64,000 nucleotides of DNA from Candidatus Thiothrix anitrata (GCF_017901155.1 NZ_CP072800.1:2011283-2075282); one strand, 5' to 3'; counted from the first letter of the stretch, positions 1-10,451 are shown. Notes: generated by a model not told the origin, from the letters alone. Made by a program: numbers and translations.

Positions 1-1465
1 CGCAACGATCAATCACTTCCTGACAACGGCGTTGCATTTCCGGGTTGCCGCGTTGCACTGAGGCAAAGTCGAGATTTTCAGCACTCGTGCCGCTCGCCAT
101 TGACGAAGCCGCACCGCCGCCCAAACCGATTAACATCGCTGGCCCGCCCAATACCACAATTGGTGTGCCTTCTGGCAGCGGATTTTTGTTGATGTTTTGT
201 TCGCGGATATTGCCCATGCCACCAGCAATCATGATTGGCTTGTGGTAGCCGCGCAGCTCCATGCCTTTCGCGCCGGGAGCCTGCATTTCAAAGGTACGGA
301 AATAGCCGGTAATGTTGGGACGACCGAATTCATTATTAAACGCCGCCGCGCCAATCGGCCCTTCGAGCATAATATCGAGCGCGGAAACGATGCGCCCCGG
401 CTTACCGAAATCGTGTTCCCACGGCTGTTCGTAACCCGGAATCCGTAAGTTAGACACCGAGAAACCGCTCAAACCCGCCTTGGGTTTGGAACCGTTGCCG
501 GTCGCGCCTTCGTCACGAATTTCCCCACCCGAACCCGTTGCTGCCCCGGCAAAGGGCGAAATGGCTGTCGGGTGATTGTGGGTTTCCACCTTCATCAGAA
601 TGTGAACAGGCTCATTGGTGTAATGGTATTCGCCGGTTTTTACATCCGTCAAAAAGCGCGTCGCCAAAGGCCCTTCAATGACGGAGGCGTTATCATGGTA
701 GGCGGAAAGGATGCCTTCGGGCGCGTGCGCGTGGGTATTGCGGATCATGGCAAACAGCGATTTGGGCTGTTCCTTACCGTCAATAATCCAATCGGCGTTG
801 AAGATTTTGTGGCGGCAATGTTCGGAGTTAGCTTGCGCGAACATCATTAATTCCACGTCACTTGGATTGCGCCCCAATTCCGCGTAATTTTCTGCCAAAT
901 AGTCGATTTCATCGGGGGAAAGTGCCAAACCCCACGCGCTATTCGCGCTTGCCAGTGCCGCTTTCGGGTCTTCGGAAATATCCACGTAACGCAGCGGTGC
1001 AGGTTCCGCTTGGCTAAATAACACCACCGCGTCTTGCTTGTCTGCCAGCACCATTTCGGTCATACGGTCGTGTAAGCGGGCGGCAATCACGGTTTTTTGC
1101 GCATCCGTCAACGCTTCGCTGGTCTGCACATCGTAGGCAATGCCGCGCTCAATGCGCTCCACCGTATTCAAACCGCAGTTGTGCGCAATGTCAGTGGCTT
1201 TACTTGACCAAGGCGAAATTGTGCCAGTGCGCGGGGTCACTAAAAACAACGTGCCGCGCACATTATGATCACCTTGCACTTCCTCGTAAGTCAGCAGTGC
1301 TTGTAAACGGGCGTGTTCATCCGCCCCCAATTCACAGCGAGTGCGCACAAAATGGACATATTCCGCTTGCACAGCCGTCACGCTAGGCACAACAGTTTGC
1401 AAAGCATTCAACAACTTGGCGCGGCGAAAATCAGAAAGAGCAACGCTACCGGAGAGGATCAGCAT
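1..1465 (-). CDS. purL: Phosphoribosylformylglycinamidine synthase (partial, N-terminal part)
   Basis: This is the glutamine-dependent amidotransferase of step four of purine synthesis, converting FGAR to FGAM in the cytosol. About 488 of the usual ~1290 residues lie in the window and the rest runs off the left edge. The start codon is the ATG at 1463-1465, giving the family's typical MLIL opening. Family motifs on the minus strand include the [11 protein letters not shown] segment and the [13 protein letters not shown] segment of the large single-chain PurL. It is transcribed away from the aminotransferase gene, so 1466-1724 should hold both promoters. Confidence 0.95.
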   Translation of the reverse strand, partial: MLILSGSVALSDFRRAKLLNALQTVVPSVTAVQAEYVHFVRTRCELGADEHARLQALLTYEEVQGDHNVRGTLFLVTPRTGTISPWSSKATDIAHNCGLNTVERIERGIAYDVQTSEALTDAQKTVIAARLHDRMTEMVLADKQDAVVLFSQAEPAPLRYVDISEDPKAALASANSAWGLALSPDEIDYLAENYAELGRNPSDVELMMFAQANSEHCRHKIFNADWIIDGKEQPKSLFAMIRNTHAHAPEGILSAYHDNASVIEGPLATRFLTDVKTGEYHYTNEPVHILMKVETHNHPTAISPFAGAATGSGGEIRDEGATGNGSKPKAGLSGFSVSNLRIPGYEQPWEHDFGKPGRIVSALDIMLEGPIGAAAFNNEFGRPNITGYFRTFEMQAPGAKGMELRGYHKPIMIAGGMGNIREQNINKNPLPEGTPIVVLGGPAMLIGLGGGAASSMASGTSAENLDFASVQRGNPEMQRRCQEVIDRC

Positions 1466-1724
1466 AGAGGTCAACCAACGGGCAGTTCATCAAGTCCGGT
1501 ATGATAACGGAAAGTGCTGGAGGATTGTAGGAGCTAACGGGGTAGGGAAGGCGAGACATTACACACTAACACAGAACCGCCCAAAGAATTACCCGGAAAA
1601 TTTGACGTTGCTGTCTTATGCGCGAGGTCATCTTACAGTAACATTACGCATCGCAATAGGGTCAAACGTCCGGCAGCCGATAGCACTTGCCGGGTTTATG
1701 GTAAAACGAATACGGTTAGTCTCA

Positions 1725-2900
1725 GTGGATATACAACTTTCAGGGCGCGTCGGGCGCGTCAAACCTTCACCTACACTGGCAATCACAGCACTGGCAGCAC
1801 AGCTTAAAGCGTCTGGTCGCGATATTATCGGTCTTGGGGCGGGTGAACCCGATTTCGATACCCCGGATCACATTAAACAGGCCGGGATTGAAGCCATCCA
1901 ACAAGGTGAAACCCGTTATACCGCCGTTGACGGCACGCCGAAGTTAAAACAGGCGATTATCCGCAAGTTTAAACGTGATAACGGTCTGGATTTCACCGCG
2001 AAACAAATTCTGGTGTCGTGCGGTGGTAAGCAAAGTTTTTATAACTTGTGCCAAGCCATGCTGGATGCCGGTGATGAAGTCATTATTCCCGCGCCGTACT
2101 GGGTTTCTTACCCCGACATGGTGTTGCTGGCAGATGGAACACCCGTCATCGTGGCGGCTGGGCAGGTGGAAAATTTCAAGTTATCGCCAGCGCAACTCGA
2201 AGCAGCGATTACCCCTAAAACCCGTTTGTTTGTGATTAATAGCCCGTCAAATCCTACCGGCGTGGCGTACACCTTCGACGAGTTGGCGGCGTTGGGCGAA
2301 GTATTGCGTCGTCATCCGCAGGTGTTGATCGCGACGGATGATATGTACGAACACGTGTTGTTTGAAGGCAGAAAGTTCGTCAATATTCTCAATGCCTGCC
2401 CGGATTTGTACGAGCGCACCATTGTGCTTAATGGGGTTTCCAAAGCCTATTCCATGACCGGCTGGCGGATTGGTTACGCAGGCGGCCCAGAAAAGCTGAT
2501 CCAAGCAATGAGCATGGTGCAGTCACAAAGCACCTCAAATCCAACTTCGATTTCGCAATACGCGGCGGCAATCGCGCTGGATGGCGATCAAAGCTTCATT
2601 CAAACGATGGTGGCAGCTTTTGAACGGCGTCATGCATTTGTATTGCAAGCGTTTAACGCGATGGATGGGGTGGAATGCTTGCCTGCTGACGGCACGTTCT
2701 ACAGCTTCCCGAATGTGGAAGGCATGATTAAACGTTTAGGCTTAAATAATGATGCGGAATTAGCGAGTTATTTGCTCGATAAAACCGGCGTGGCAGTCGT
2801 GCCGGGTTCGGCGTTTGGTTTGGAAGGACATATCCGCATTTCTTTCGCGACCAGCATGACCAATTTGGAAAATGCACTGGGGCGGATTGCTTCCGTTTAA
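1725..2900 (+). CDS. Pyridoxal-phosphate aspartate aminotransferase (class I)
   Basis: A fold-type I aminotransferase of the AspC/AatA group, predicted to move the amino group between aspartate and 2-oxoglutarate. Visible motifs are the N-terminal IGLGAGEPDFDTP segment (35-47), NSPSNPTG (172-179) and the PLP lysine at about K240 inside SKAYSMTGWRIGY. I chose the GTG at 1725 (391 aa) because family members begin close to the IQLS..V..KPSPTLA motif. The ATG at 1698 gives nine more residues and is possible, since neither start has a clear ribosome site. An open frame runs on to 1341, but that part overlaps purL and looks non-coding. Substrate specificity (aspartate versus prephenate or other acceptors) cannot be fixed by eye. 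Confidence 0.88.
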   Translation: MDIQLSGRVGRVKPSPTLAITALAAQLKASGRDIIGLGAGEPDFDTPDHIKQAGIEAIQQGETRYTAVDGTPKLKQAIIRKFKRDNGLDFTAKQILVSCGGKQSFYNLCQAMLDAGDEVIIPAPYWVSYPDMVLLADGTPVIVAAGQVENFKLSPAQLEAAITPKTRLFVINSPSNPTGVAYTFDELAALGEVLRRHPQVLIATDDMYEHVLFEGRKFVNILNACPDLYERTIVLNGVSKAYSMTGWRIGYAGGPEKLIQAMSMVQSQSTSNPTSISQYAAAIALDGDQSFIQTMVAAFERRHAFVLQAFNAMDGVECLPADGTFYSFPNVEGMIKRLGLNNDAELASYLLDKTGVAVVPGSAFGLEGHIRISFATSMTNLENALGRIASV

Positions 2901-2920
2901 ACTTGCCTGATGAGGGTTGC

Positions 2921-4666
2921 TTATCTTTTAAAGCGCAAACTCTCCGGGTAGGGGAATACGTCTTCGTATTTCCCTGCACGGATTCGGGTTTGTTTATCCT
3001 GCCAATATTTAGCATTTAACAAATCCTTGTGCCGTTTCAGAAACACCTTACGAATCCGAGGGTTTGACAGCAGGAACGTACCGAACTCTTCCGGGAATAC
3101 GTCGTTCGGTTCAATGGAATACCAAGGTTCTGAGCGGAATTCGTCTTCAGGAAAACGTGGCGGCGGAATCTTACGGAAATTGCATTCCGTCATGTAGCTG
3201 ATTTCGTCGTAATCGTAAAATACTACGCGCCCTAATTGGGTCACCCCAAAGTTTTTGTAAAGGAAATCGCCGGGGAAAATGTTCGCGCCCGCCAATTGTT
3301 TAATCGCCATCCCGTAATCGTCGATGACTTTTTCTAATTGCTCATCACTGGCAGTTTCAATAAACATATTGAGTGGAATCATGCGGCGTTCAAGGTAAAT
3401 ATGGCGGAACACTACGTCATCATTTTCGTAACTCATACTGCTGGCGCACGTTTCTTGCAATTCTTGCAATAAGTCCGGGCAAAACCGTGCAATCGGTAAC
3501 GCGACCATTGAGTATTCCAGCATATCCGCCATGCGTCCCACGCGGTCATGACGTTTCACCAGTTGGTATTTTTCCTCAACCACCTTACGGGTAAACTCTT
3601 TTTGCGGGGCGAATTTATCCTTAATAATTTTAAACACATAGGGGTAAGAGGGCAGGGTAAATACCATCATCACCATGCCGCGAATTCCCGGAGCAATAAT
3701 GAACTGATCGGTGGAATGCTTTAAGTGATGCAAAAAGCTCCGGTAAAAAGCCGATTTACCCTGTTTGTGTAAACCCAAAGCAGAATACAGTTCTGAGGTA
3801 TCGCGTCGCGGTAACAGATTTTGCAGGAAAGAAACGACCGCTGAAGGTACTTGATGCGGCATCATAAAATACGCCTGCGAATAACTGAATACCACTGACA
3901 GGGATTTTTCCCCCAGTAATAGCGTATCAATATACAAACCACCATTTTCATTATTTAAAATGGGCAGGCAAAACGGAATTTCTTCACGTCCATTGATCAT
4001 GCGCCCGACAATGTAAGCTGCTTTATTGCGGAAAAATGGGCTACGAATAACAGCCAACTGAAAATTGAGCTGTGCCTGACGGCTGGCTTTTTTGCGATAG
4101 TGGCGCACAATGGTTTTATAAATACTACGTAAATCCCGCCCTAAATCTTCAAATGGCAGTGAAAATCCCGCATTACTTAAAATTTGGGTAATACTCTCGC
4201 GCAATCCGATAACACCGGGATAATAAGCAATGTAGCTAGCCTCCGCAGATTCGATGTATTCCGTGGAAATTGAGCTGCGGATAAAAATAAAGTCGTTGGT
4301 GTAATATTTACGTGGAAATTGACGGCAAAACACTGAAGTGTAAAAGGTTTCTGCTAGTTCCGGTTGCTGGTGATCCAACAACATGCGGATGTAACAATGC
4401 TTGACCTCTTGCCACAGTTTGTCATCCAGCGTTTTGATCTCATGCAAGTCACGCACCAGCGCAATGGTTTCCTCAATGCGGCGGTCATATAACACAATGC
4501 GTTCCCGCGAGGCCAATTGCACGGCTTGCCAGTCAGCAGCTTCAAAGCGTTTGATGGCATCCACAGTAATACGCTGGAATATTTCAAAGTGGCGGTTAAA
4601 GCCTTGCAGGATGGTGGTGGCAATGCCACGCGCCAGTTGATTGCTGTGTAATAAAAGCTCTGACAT
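2921..4666 (-). CDS. aceK: Isocitrate dehydrogenase kinase/phosphatase AceK
   Basis: A bifunctional enzyme that phosphorylates and dephosphorylates isocitrate dehydrogenase, setting the split between the TCA cycle and the glyoxylate shunt. The length of 581 aa fits the family (about 570-600). The conserved nucleotide-binding stretch starting APGIRGMVMMVF lies at about 325-348, followed by the lysine in YVFKIIKDKF. The N-terminal regulatory half and the C-terminal kinase half both appear complete. No aceA or aceB is adjacent. The gene converges on the aminotransferase, with a 20-bp gap and no obvious terminator between them. Confidence 0.95.
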   Translation of the reverse strand: MSELLLHSNQLARGIATTILQGFNRHFEIFQRITVDAIKRFEAADWQAVQLASRERIVLYDRRIEETIALVRDLHEIKTLDDKLWQEVKHCYIRMLLDHQQPELAETFYTSVFCRQFPRKYYTNDFIFIRSSISTEYIESAEASYIAYYPGVIGLRESITQILSNAGFSLPFEDLGRDLRSIYKTIVRHYRKKASRQAQLNFQLAVIRSPFFRNKAAYIVGRMINGREEIPFCLPILNNENGGLYIDTLLLGEKSLSVVFSYSQAYFMMPHQVPSAVVSFLQNLLPRRDTSELYSALGLHKQGKSAFYRSFLHHLKHSTDQFIIAPGIRGMVMMVFTLPSYPYVFKIIKDKFAPQKEFTRKVVEEKYQLVKRHDRVGRMADMLEYSMVALPIARFCPDLLQELQETCASSMSYENDDVVFRHIYLERRMIPLNMFIETASDEQLEKVIDDYGMAIKQLAGANIFPGDFLYKNFGVTQLGRVVFYDYDEISYMTECNFRKIPPPRFPEDEFRSEPWYSIEPNDVFPEEFGTFLLSNPRIRKVFLKRHKDLLNAKYWQDKQTRIRAGKYEDVFPYPESLRFKR

Positions 4667-4748
4667 GTATGCACAAAACCCAGTAAAACGCTAGAGGAAG
4701 CGATTGATACTACAAGATATAATTGTGCATCGCAACAAGCATACAGCA

Positions 4749-4776
4749 AAAGCCCTGAACCTTGATTCAGGGCTTT
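4749..4776 (-). terminator. Rho-independent terminator downstream of ygfZ
   Basis: Perfect 11-bp stem (AAAGCCCTGAA / TTCAGGGCTTT) with a 6-nt loop. Read on the minus strand it ends in TTTTGCT. It lies just past the ygfZ stop, between ygfZ and aceK, and should separate their transcripts. Confidence 0.75.
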
Positions 4777-4787
4777 ACGGCAATGGC

Positions 4788-5816
4788 TTACGCGTCTTCT
4801 AGCGGGTAGGGCAAGTCCAATACCTTGACGGTAAACTCACCGAAATGCAGCGGTGTAGCTGCTGCGGCGATTTTCATGACAACCAAGGCTTCCACCTCGC
4901 CATCCGGGTTCAGGGTGGCATTGAGGATTGTGCCTGCTTCCGGGTCGTTGTCGGAGGCAATCAACGCCCCAACAGCAGGTACTTTAACGCAATGTGGAAC
5001 GCCAATGCGGTACATCTGGCGTTTACTTTTACCGAGGTACTTTAAGCGAGCCACAATTTCCTGACCGGGGAAGCAGCCTTTGGTAAAGCTGATACCGTTA
5101 ATCAAGTGCATGTTCAGCATTTGAGGAACCCAGGCCTCGGTACTGGCCTGCGAAACCATCGGTACACCTGACAGGACGTTAAAATATTCCCAACTGCTGC
5201 GCCCGACACATGCCGAATTCACATTTAAGCGTTCCCAGAGTTTTTTGGCTTCACTCAGATCACCCAAAATCTTGAAACGCGGAATGGGTGCGGGTTGGCG
5301 CATAATGGTCAACTGACCGACTTGCACGGTGTCATAAGCCGCAGCGGGCGCGACCCCAAACAGTTCCATCAGGCGTTTATCGCCATCCGGGGCGGCATAA
5401 CCAAAATGCACCAAGGACGCACTGGCATCTTCCAGCACGACCTTTGAACGCATCACATACATCCGCAGGCGTTTGAGCATCGGTTCGAGTAGATCACGCG
5501 CCAAGCTCAGGTAATAAATACCACGGCGTTGGGTAATGAAAAATGTCGCCAGTGCTCGTCCCTTAGGGGTGCAATAGGCACTAAGCTGTGACATGTTCTC
5601 AGTCACTTGCTTGATGTCGTTGGTTAATTGGCCTTGCAAAAAACTCGCCGCATCGTCACCGCTGACGCTAATTAAACCAAAGTGTGAAAGATCACACAGA
5701 ATCGCGCCTTGCGGTGGGATACGGCGTTCGCGTTCAGGGTTGCCAAAGGATACGAGCGAATCACCCGCAAACTCCGCACCATGACCAATCAGAAAATCTT
5801 TCCATTCTGGTTTCAT
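4788..5816 (-). CDS. ygfZ: Folate-binding protein YgfZ (GcvT-like, Fe-S cluster maintenance)
   Basis: A member of the GcvT/YgfZ family. In E. coli this folate-dependent protein supports Fe-S enzymes such as MiaB. The signature KGCFPGQE is at 246-253, with the conserved cysteine present. The length of 342 aa is normal. The stop is followed by a terminator. The gene lies 5 bp downstream of the PpiC-type isomerase gene, so the two probably share a transcript. Confidence 0.92.
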   Translation of the reverse strand: MKPEWKDFLIGHGAEFAGDSLVSFGNPERERRIPPQGAILCDLSHFGLISVSGDDAASFLQGQLTNDIKQVTENMSQLSAYCTPKGRALATFFITQRRGIYYLSLARDLLEPMLKRLRMYVMRSKVVLEDASASLVHFGYAAPDGDKRLMELFGVAPAAAYDTVQVGQLTIMRQPAPIPRFKILGDLSEAKKLWERLNVNSACVGRSSWEYFNVLSGVPMVSQASTEAWVPQMLNMHLINGISFTKGCFPGQEIVARLKYLGKSKRQMYRIGVPHCVKVPAVGALIASDNDPEAGTILNATLNPDGEVEALVVMKIAAAATPLHFGEFTVKVLDLPYPLEDA

Positions 5817-5821
5817 AGTGA

Positions 5822-6718
5822 TTACTTCTTCTCGGCAGGTTTCTCTTCTGCCTTAGGTTCTTCCGGTTTCGCGTCAGTTTTATTGTCGTCTGCTTTAGCT
5901 TCTGCCGATTTTTCTTCAGGCAGGGTAATTTTTACGTCAGCTTTCGCACGCAAGTCATCCATGAACTTAAGCATTTTTTCCTGCTCCAGTTGGCGTTGTA
6001 ATTGCGGTTTCACACTGTCGAATTCGGGAGTTTTGATCTCGCGGCGTTCTTCCAGCTTGATAACATGCCAGCCGAATTCTGTTTGCACTGGTTCTTTGGT
6101 GACTGTGCCCGGTTCCATTGCTGCGACCGCATCGGCGAAAGGTTTTACCATCGACGCTGCTTTGAACCAGCCTAGGTCACCACCGTTGGCGGCTGACGGG
6201 CCATCAGAGGATTTCTTAGCCAAATCCGCAAAATCGACCTTATTTTCCAAATCCTTGATGATACTCTGTGCCTCGTCCTTAGTTTTCATCAGAATGTGGC
6301 GTGCTTTGTATTCGTACTTGTCACCCGCAGCAATTTGCTTGTCGTAAGCCGCTTTCAATTCCTCGTCAGTGTGTTTGAAAGACGCAGCTTTTTCCTGTGT
6401 CCAAGCATTTAAGACGAGCTTGTCAGTGAAATCTTTCACTTTTTGCTTAACGTCTTCACGTTCTGCCAATCCTGATTTGTTGGCTTCCTGACGTGCCAGC
6501 TCAGTAATGATCAAATCTTCCAGAATGGTTTTTTGATCAATCGCTTCCCCACCTTGGGTAGAACGCTTAACCATTTCGACAACTGTGTTCAGGGTTTCTT
6601 TGGTAATGGCCTGACCATTGACAGTAGCGACGGTGGTTTCTTCGGCGTACAAGTTGCTTGCCATTAAGCTAAAACCAAGTAGCCCGGAGATCAAGATTTT
6701 GTTAGTTTTCATGCGCAT
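5822..6718 (-). CDS. Periplasmic peptidyl-prolyl cis-trans isomerase (PpiC/parvulin type)
   Basis: A secreted folding helper of 298 aa. It has an N-terminal signal peptide (KTNK, a hydrophobic stretch, then YAEE), a SurA-like N-terminal helical part, and a parvulin domain at roughly 130-225 containing ARHILM, DLGWF and GWHVIKLE. The last 40 residues are a low-complexity Lys/Glu/Ala tail, possibly disordered. Two ATGs (6718 and 6712) are possible. The first is used because GAGG lies 12 nt upstream. It may equally be called SurA/PrsA-like. Confidence 0.9.
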   Translation of the reverse strand: MRMKTNKILISGLLGFSLMASNLYAEETTVATVNGQAITKETLNTVVEMVKRSTQGGEAIDQKTILEDLIITELARQEANKSGLAEREDVKQKVKDFTDKLVLNAWTQEKAASFKHTDEELKAAYDKQIAAGDKYEYKARHILMKTKDEAQSIIKDLENKVDFADLAKKSSDGPSAANGGDLGWFKAASMVKPFADAVAAMEPGTVTKEPVQTEFGWHVIKLEERREIKTPEFDSVKPQLQRQLEQEKMLKFMDDLRAKADVKITLPEEKSAEAKADDNKTDAKPEEPKAEEKPAEKK

Positions 6719-6741
6719 TGTTTTAGTTTTCCTCTATGGGT

Positions 6742-7041
6742 TTAAGGTAAGACTTTTTTGAACGGTTTGACCGTGACTCGTTGATAAACGCCCGCATCTC
6801 GGTAAGGGTCTGCGTCTGCCCAAGCTTGAGCGGCTTCCAACGAATCGAATTCGGCAATAATAACGCTGCCACTGAAGCCCGCTTCGCCGGGGTCGGTAGC
6901 ATCAATCGCTGGGTTTGGTCCAGCCAGTAGTAAACGTCCCGCATCACGCAAGGCAAACAGGCGTTCCAAATGTGCCGGACGTGCGGCTAAGCGTGCGGAT
7001 AAACTGTTTTCAACATCTTCGCCGATAATGACATACAACAT
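6742..7041 (-). CDS. yciI: YciI family protein
   Basis: A 99-aa protein of the YciI/YCII family (ferredoxin-like fold with a conserved His-Asp pair). No biochemical role is agreed. It opens with [14 protein letters not shown], and the H-L-E-R and DPY segments typical of the family are visible. An upstream in-frame extension to 7086 exists, but the ATG at 7041 matches the family start. It is divergent from yciO, with the shared promoter region at 7042-7105, and lies 23 bp upstream of the isomerase gene, so it could be co-transcribed with it. Confidence 0.85.
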   Translation of the reverse strand: MLYVIIGEDVENSLSARLAARPAHLERLFALRDAGRLLLAGPNPAIDATDPGEAGFSGSVIIAEFDSLEAAQAWADADPYRDAGVYQRVTVKPFKKVLP

Positions 7042-7105
7042 AACGCAAGCGTCCCTCGTATTGGTATAATGTTCGGAGTTGCCCATTCTAAACGATAATT
7101 GAACA

Positions 7106-7732
7106 ATGAGTCAGTATTTTCAAATTCATCCCGAAAACCCCCAAGTGCGCTTAGTGCGTCAGGCGGTTCAAATCATCCGTGACGGCGGCGTTGTGGTATT
7201 TCCAACCGATTCCAGTTACGCAATTGGCTGTAGCTTGGATAATAAAACAGCAATGGAGCGTATTCAGCGGATTCGTCGCATTGATAATAAGCACAATTTC
7301 ACCTTGATTTGCCGCGATTTATCAGAAATTGCCACTTACGCGATTGTGGATAATATTAATTACCGACTGATTAAATCCTTAACACCGGGGCCGTATACCT
7401 TTATCCTGCAAGCAACCCGCGAAGTGCCACGGCGTTTGCAAAACGCTAAGCGTAAAACAGTAGGGGTACGTTTGCCCGATCATATCGTGACGCAGGCTTT
7501 GTTAAGGGAGCTGAACGAGCCGCTAATGTCGAGCACCCTGATTTTACCAGGTGACGATTTGCCGATGATTGACCCTTATCAAATCCGGCTATCACTGGAA
7601 CATCAGGTGGATTTGGTGATTGACGGCGGTTTTTGTGGGCATGAACCCACTACGGTGGTCGATTTGATGGAATCACGTCCGCAAGTGCTACGCGAAGGTA
7701 AGGGCAGTATTGGTTGGCTGGTGGAGCATTAA
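7106..7732 (+). CDS. yciO: YciO, Sua5/YrdC-family protein
   Basis: A 208-aa YrdC-domain protein. The sequence follows E. coli YciO closely in style from the opening [13 protein letters not shown], with [11 protein letters not shown], the [12 protein letters not shown] segment and the [11 protein letters not shown] segment. The family binds tRNA or nucleotides and is related to the threonylcarbamoyl-AMP synthase TsaC, but YciO itself is not an established t6A enzyme. It is followed two bases later by the M50 protease gene, implying an operon. Confidence 0.9.
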   Translation: MSQYFQIHPENPQVRLVRQAVQIIRDGGVVVFPTDSSYAIGCSLDNKTAMERIQRIRRIDNKHNFTLICRDLSEIATYAIVDNINYRLIKSLTPGPYTFILQATREVPRRLQNAKRKTVGVRLPDHIVTQALLRELNEPLMSSTLILPGDDLPMIDPYQIRLSLEHQVDLVIDGGFCGHEPTTVVDLMESRPQVLREGKGSIGWLVEH

Positions 7733-7734
7733 TA

Positions 7735-8391
7735 ATGGATTTTGATTTAAATACCTTCCTGTACGGGGTGGCAACTTGGGCGATTCCTGTCCTGTTTGCG
7801 ATTACCTTGCATGAGGTGGCTCACGGTTGGGTAGCGCATAAATTGGGTGACAGCACCGCAAAAATGTTGGGGCGGTTGTCGTTAAACCCGATCAAACACG
7901 TTGATCCGATTGGTACGGTGGCGGTGCCAGCCGTGCTGTTATTGTTGAGTGCGCCGTTTCTGTTTGGCTGGGCAAAACCCGTGCCGGTCAATTTTCGGAA
8001 CTTGAAAAATTACCGCAAAGATATGATTCTGGTGGCTGCCGCTGGGCCGGGTGCTAACCTGATCATGGCGATTTTGTGGATGCTGGCATTATCCTTGTCA
8101 GCGGGTTTGATCGCAGATGAGAATATCGCACGCGGTTTCATGGATATGAGCCGTAACGGGGTTGTGATCAACTTGGTGTTGTTGGTATTTAATTTATTAC
8201 CGATTCCACCCTTGGATGGTGGGCGCGTGTTGTCCGGCGTATTGCCGCCAAATTTATCGCGGGTGATGGATCAGGTAGAGCCTTACGGTTTGATTATCGT
8301 GGTGGCATTGCTGTATTTTGGTGTCTTGAGTGCCATTATGTCGCCCTTGGTGGCATCGTTGGCTTCTCTGTTGGGACACATTTTTTTGTAA
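7735..8391 (+). CDS. Site-2 protease family (M50) membrane protein
   Basis: A small intramembrane zinc metalloprotease-like protein of 218 aa with about five or six hydrophobic segments. The zinc motif HEVAH is at 26-30. The second metal site lies in NLLPIPPLDGGRV near residue 160. It lacks a PDZ domain, so it belongs with the short YwhC/Rv-type M50B proteins rather than RseP. The start is the ATG at 7735, two bases after the yciO stop. The substrate is unknown. Confidence 0.88.
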   Translation: MDFDLNTFLYGVATWAIPVLFAITLHEVAHGWVAHKLGDSTAKMLGRLSLNPIKHVDPIGTVAVPAVLLLLSAPFLFGWAKPVPVNFRNLKNYRKDMILVAAAGPGANLIMAILWMLALSLSAGLIADENIARGFMDMSRNGVVINLVLLVFNLLPIPPLDGGRVLSGVLPPNLSRVMDQVEPYGLIIVVALLYFGVLSAIMSPLVASLASLLGHIFL

Positions 8392-8424
8392 TCTTTAACT
8401 GCAAACATAACACAAGGTATTAGC

Positions 8425-9645
8425 GTGAGTAGTACGCCTTCACACAATCAACGCGTCGTTTCGGGGATGCGTCCTACGGGTTTGTTACATCTGGGACATT
8501 ATCACGGTGTCTTGAAAAACTGGGTGGAAATGCAGCTTAATTACGAGTGCTTTTTCTTTGTTGCCGATTGGCACGCACTGACAACCCATTATGAAAAACC
8601 CGATGGCATTTCCCAACACGTCGAAGACATGGCGATTGACTGGTTGGCGGCTGGCATTAGCCCTAGTTCGGCGACCATGTTTACTCAATCGCACGTGCCG
8701 GAACATGCGGAATTGCATTTGTTATTGTCGATGATTACTCCGTTGGGTTGGTTGGAACGTGTTCCGACTTACAAAGATCAGCAGGAAAAACTCAAAGAGC
8801 GCGATTTAGCGACTTACGGTTTCTTGGGCTACCCGTTGCTGCAATCGGCGGATATTTTGATCTATAAAGCGGATCGTGTGCCGGTGGGTGAAGATCAGGT
8901 AGCGCATATTGAGCTGACCCGTGAAGTGGCGCGGCGTTTCAATTACCTTTATGGGCGCGAAGTCGGTTTTGAGGAAAAAGCCGAACAAGCCGCCACTAAA
9001 ATGGGCAAGAAACACGCGAAAATGTACCGCGATTTGCGCCGCCAATACCAAGAAAAAGGTGATGGTGAAGCGTTGGAAGTTGGGCGTGCGTTACTGGAAT
9101 CGCAGCAAAACCTGTCGCTGGGTGATCGTGAGCGTTTGTTTGGTTATTTGGAAGGCTCCGGCAAAATCATCCTGCCTGAACCGCAAGCCGCGTTAACCAA
9201 AGCCTCGAAAATGCCGGGATTAGATGGGCAGAAGATGTCCAAGTCCTACAACAATACCATTGCCTTGCGCGAATCGCCGGAAAACGTCGAGAAGAAAATC
9301 CGTACCATGCCGACTGATCCGGCACGTTGCCGCCGTACTGACCCCGGTGATCCGGCTAAGTGCCCGGTGTGGCAGTTCCACGAAATTTATTCCAATGAAA
9401 CTACTAAGCAGTGGGTACAGGAAGGTTGTCGCAGTGCGGGCATTGGCTGCATTGAGTGCAAACAGCCAGTGATCCAAGCGGTACAAGCTGAGCTTGCACC
9501 GATTCAGCGACGGGCAGCGGACTTTGAAGAAGATCGTGGGCGAGTGCGTGATATTTTACGTGATGGCGCGGAATCCGCTCGGCAAGTGGCGCGGGAAACC
9601 TTAGCTGACGTGATGGAAGCAATACGCTTTACGCATCATTTGTGA
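8425..9645 (+). CDS. trpS: Tryptophan--tRNA ligase
   Basis: Class I aminoacyl-tRNA synthetase charging tRNA-Trp. The HIGH-type motif reads HLGH (22-25) and KMSKS is at 270-274. At 406 aa it is longer than E. coli TrpS (334 aa). An insertion around 190-245 and a cysteine-containing segment (PAKCPVWQFHE...GCIECKQ) are typical of the longer proteobacterial form. The start is GTG with AGG upstream. Its last codons overlap the scpA start by 4 bp (ATGA), implying coupling. Confidence 0.95.
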   Translation: MSSTPSHNQRVVSGMRPTGLLHLGHYHGVLKNWVEMQLNYECFFFVADWHALTTHYEKPDGISQHVEDMAIDWLAAGISPSSATMFTQSHVPEHAELHLLLSMITPLGWLERVPTYKDQQEKLKERDLATYGFLGYPLLQSADILIYKADRVPVGEDQVAHIELTREVARRFNYLYGREVGFEEKAEQAATKMGKKHAKMYRDLRRQYQEKGDGEALEVGRALLESQQNLSLGDRERLFGYLEGSGKIILPEPQAALTKASKMPGLDGQKMSKSYNNTIALRESPENVEKKIRTMPTDPARCRRTDPGDPAKCPVWQFHEIYSNETTKQWVQEGCRSAGIGCIECKQPVIQAVQAELAPIQRRAADFEEDRGRVRDILRDGAESARQVARETLADVMEAIRFTHHL

Positions 9646-10451
9646 TGAGGGAGGGGGTGCAGACCGAGATACCGCTGGCGATTGTACGTGGTGAGAAAGT
9701 CATCACCATGCCGGAGGATTTGTACATCCCACCGGACGCGCTGGCGGTATTTCTGGAAGCGTTTGAAGGCCCGTTGGATTTGCTGCTGTACTTGATTCGG
9801 CGGCAAAACTTCGATGTTTGCGACATCCCGATTGCGCACATTACTGAGCAATACATTGCCTACGTCGAGTTGATGAAAGAGTTTAACCTCGATTTGGCGG
9901 CGGAATATTTGCTGATGGCGGCGATGTTGGCGGAAATCAAATCACGCTTGTTATTGCCGCGCCAAGCCGCATTGGAGGAAGAGGAAGACGACCCGCGTGT
10001 GCAATTAATGCGCCAGTTGCAGGAATACGAACAGTGTAAACACGCCGCTGCCGAACTGGACACCTTGCCGCGTCTGGAACGTGAGCATTGGGTGACGCAT
10101 ATCACAGCGGACTTTCCGCAAGCTCCGCGCCCGCCGCCGCAAGTGTCGTTATGGGAATTATTGTTGGCGTTTCAGGATGTGTTGAAACGGGCGGATATGT
10201 TTAGCCATCATCAAATTCGCCGCGAACAGTTGTCGATCCGTGAGCGTATGACGCACATTTTGAGCTTGTTGCAAGAGCGCGGTTATGTACCTTTCGTGGA
10301 TTTATTCAATGTTGAGGAAGGGCGGCGCGGCGTAGTCGTGGCGTTAATGGCGGTGCTGGAATTGCTCAAAGCGCACCTGATTGACGCGGTGCAAGGCGAT
10401 GAGGCGTATGCAGCATTTTACATACGCCCCGCGAGCAGCGATTATTTTTGA
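9642..10451 (+). CDS. scpA: Segregation and condensation protein A
   Basis: The kleisin subunit of the SMC-ScpAB chromosome condensation complex, 269 aa. The family signature FEGPLDLLLYLIRRQNFDV lies near 45-63, with the AEYLLMAAMLAEIKSRLLLP helix after it. The start ATG overlaps the trpS stop by 4 bp. The usual partner scpB is not next to it. A convergent gene of unknown function overlaps its 3' end by 10 bp. Confidence 0.93.
   Translation: MMREGVQTEIPLAIVRGEKVITMPEDLYIPPDALAVFLEAFEGPLDLLLYLIRRQNFDVCDIPIAHITEQYIAYVELMKEFNLDLAAEYLLMAAMLAEIKSRLLLPRQAALEEEEDDPRVQLMRQLQEYEQCKHAAAELDTLPRLEREHWVTHITADFPQAPRPPPQVSLWELLLAFQDVLKRADMFSHHQIRREQLSIRERMTHILSLLQERGYVPFVDLFNVEEGRRGVVVALMAVLELLKAHLIDAVQGDEAYAAFYIRPASSDYF

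Noticed and set aside
5709-6347. 212-aa Ser-rich plus-strand frame
   Set aside because: Shadow of the PpiC isomerase and ygfZ on the opposite strand, with biased low-complexity composition.
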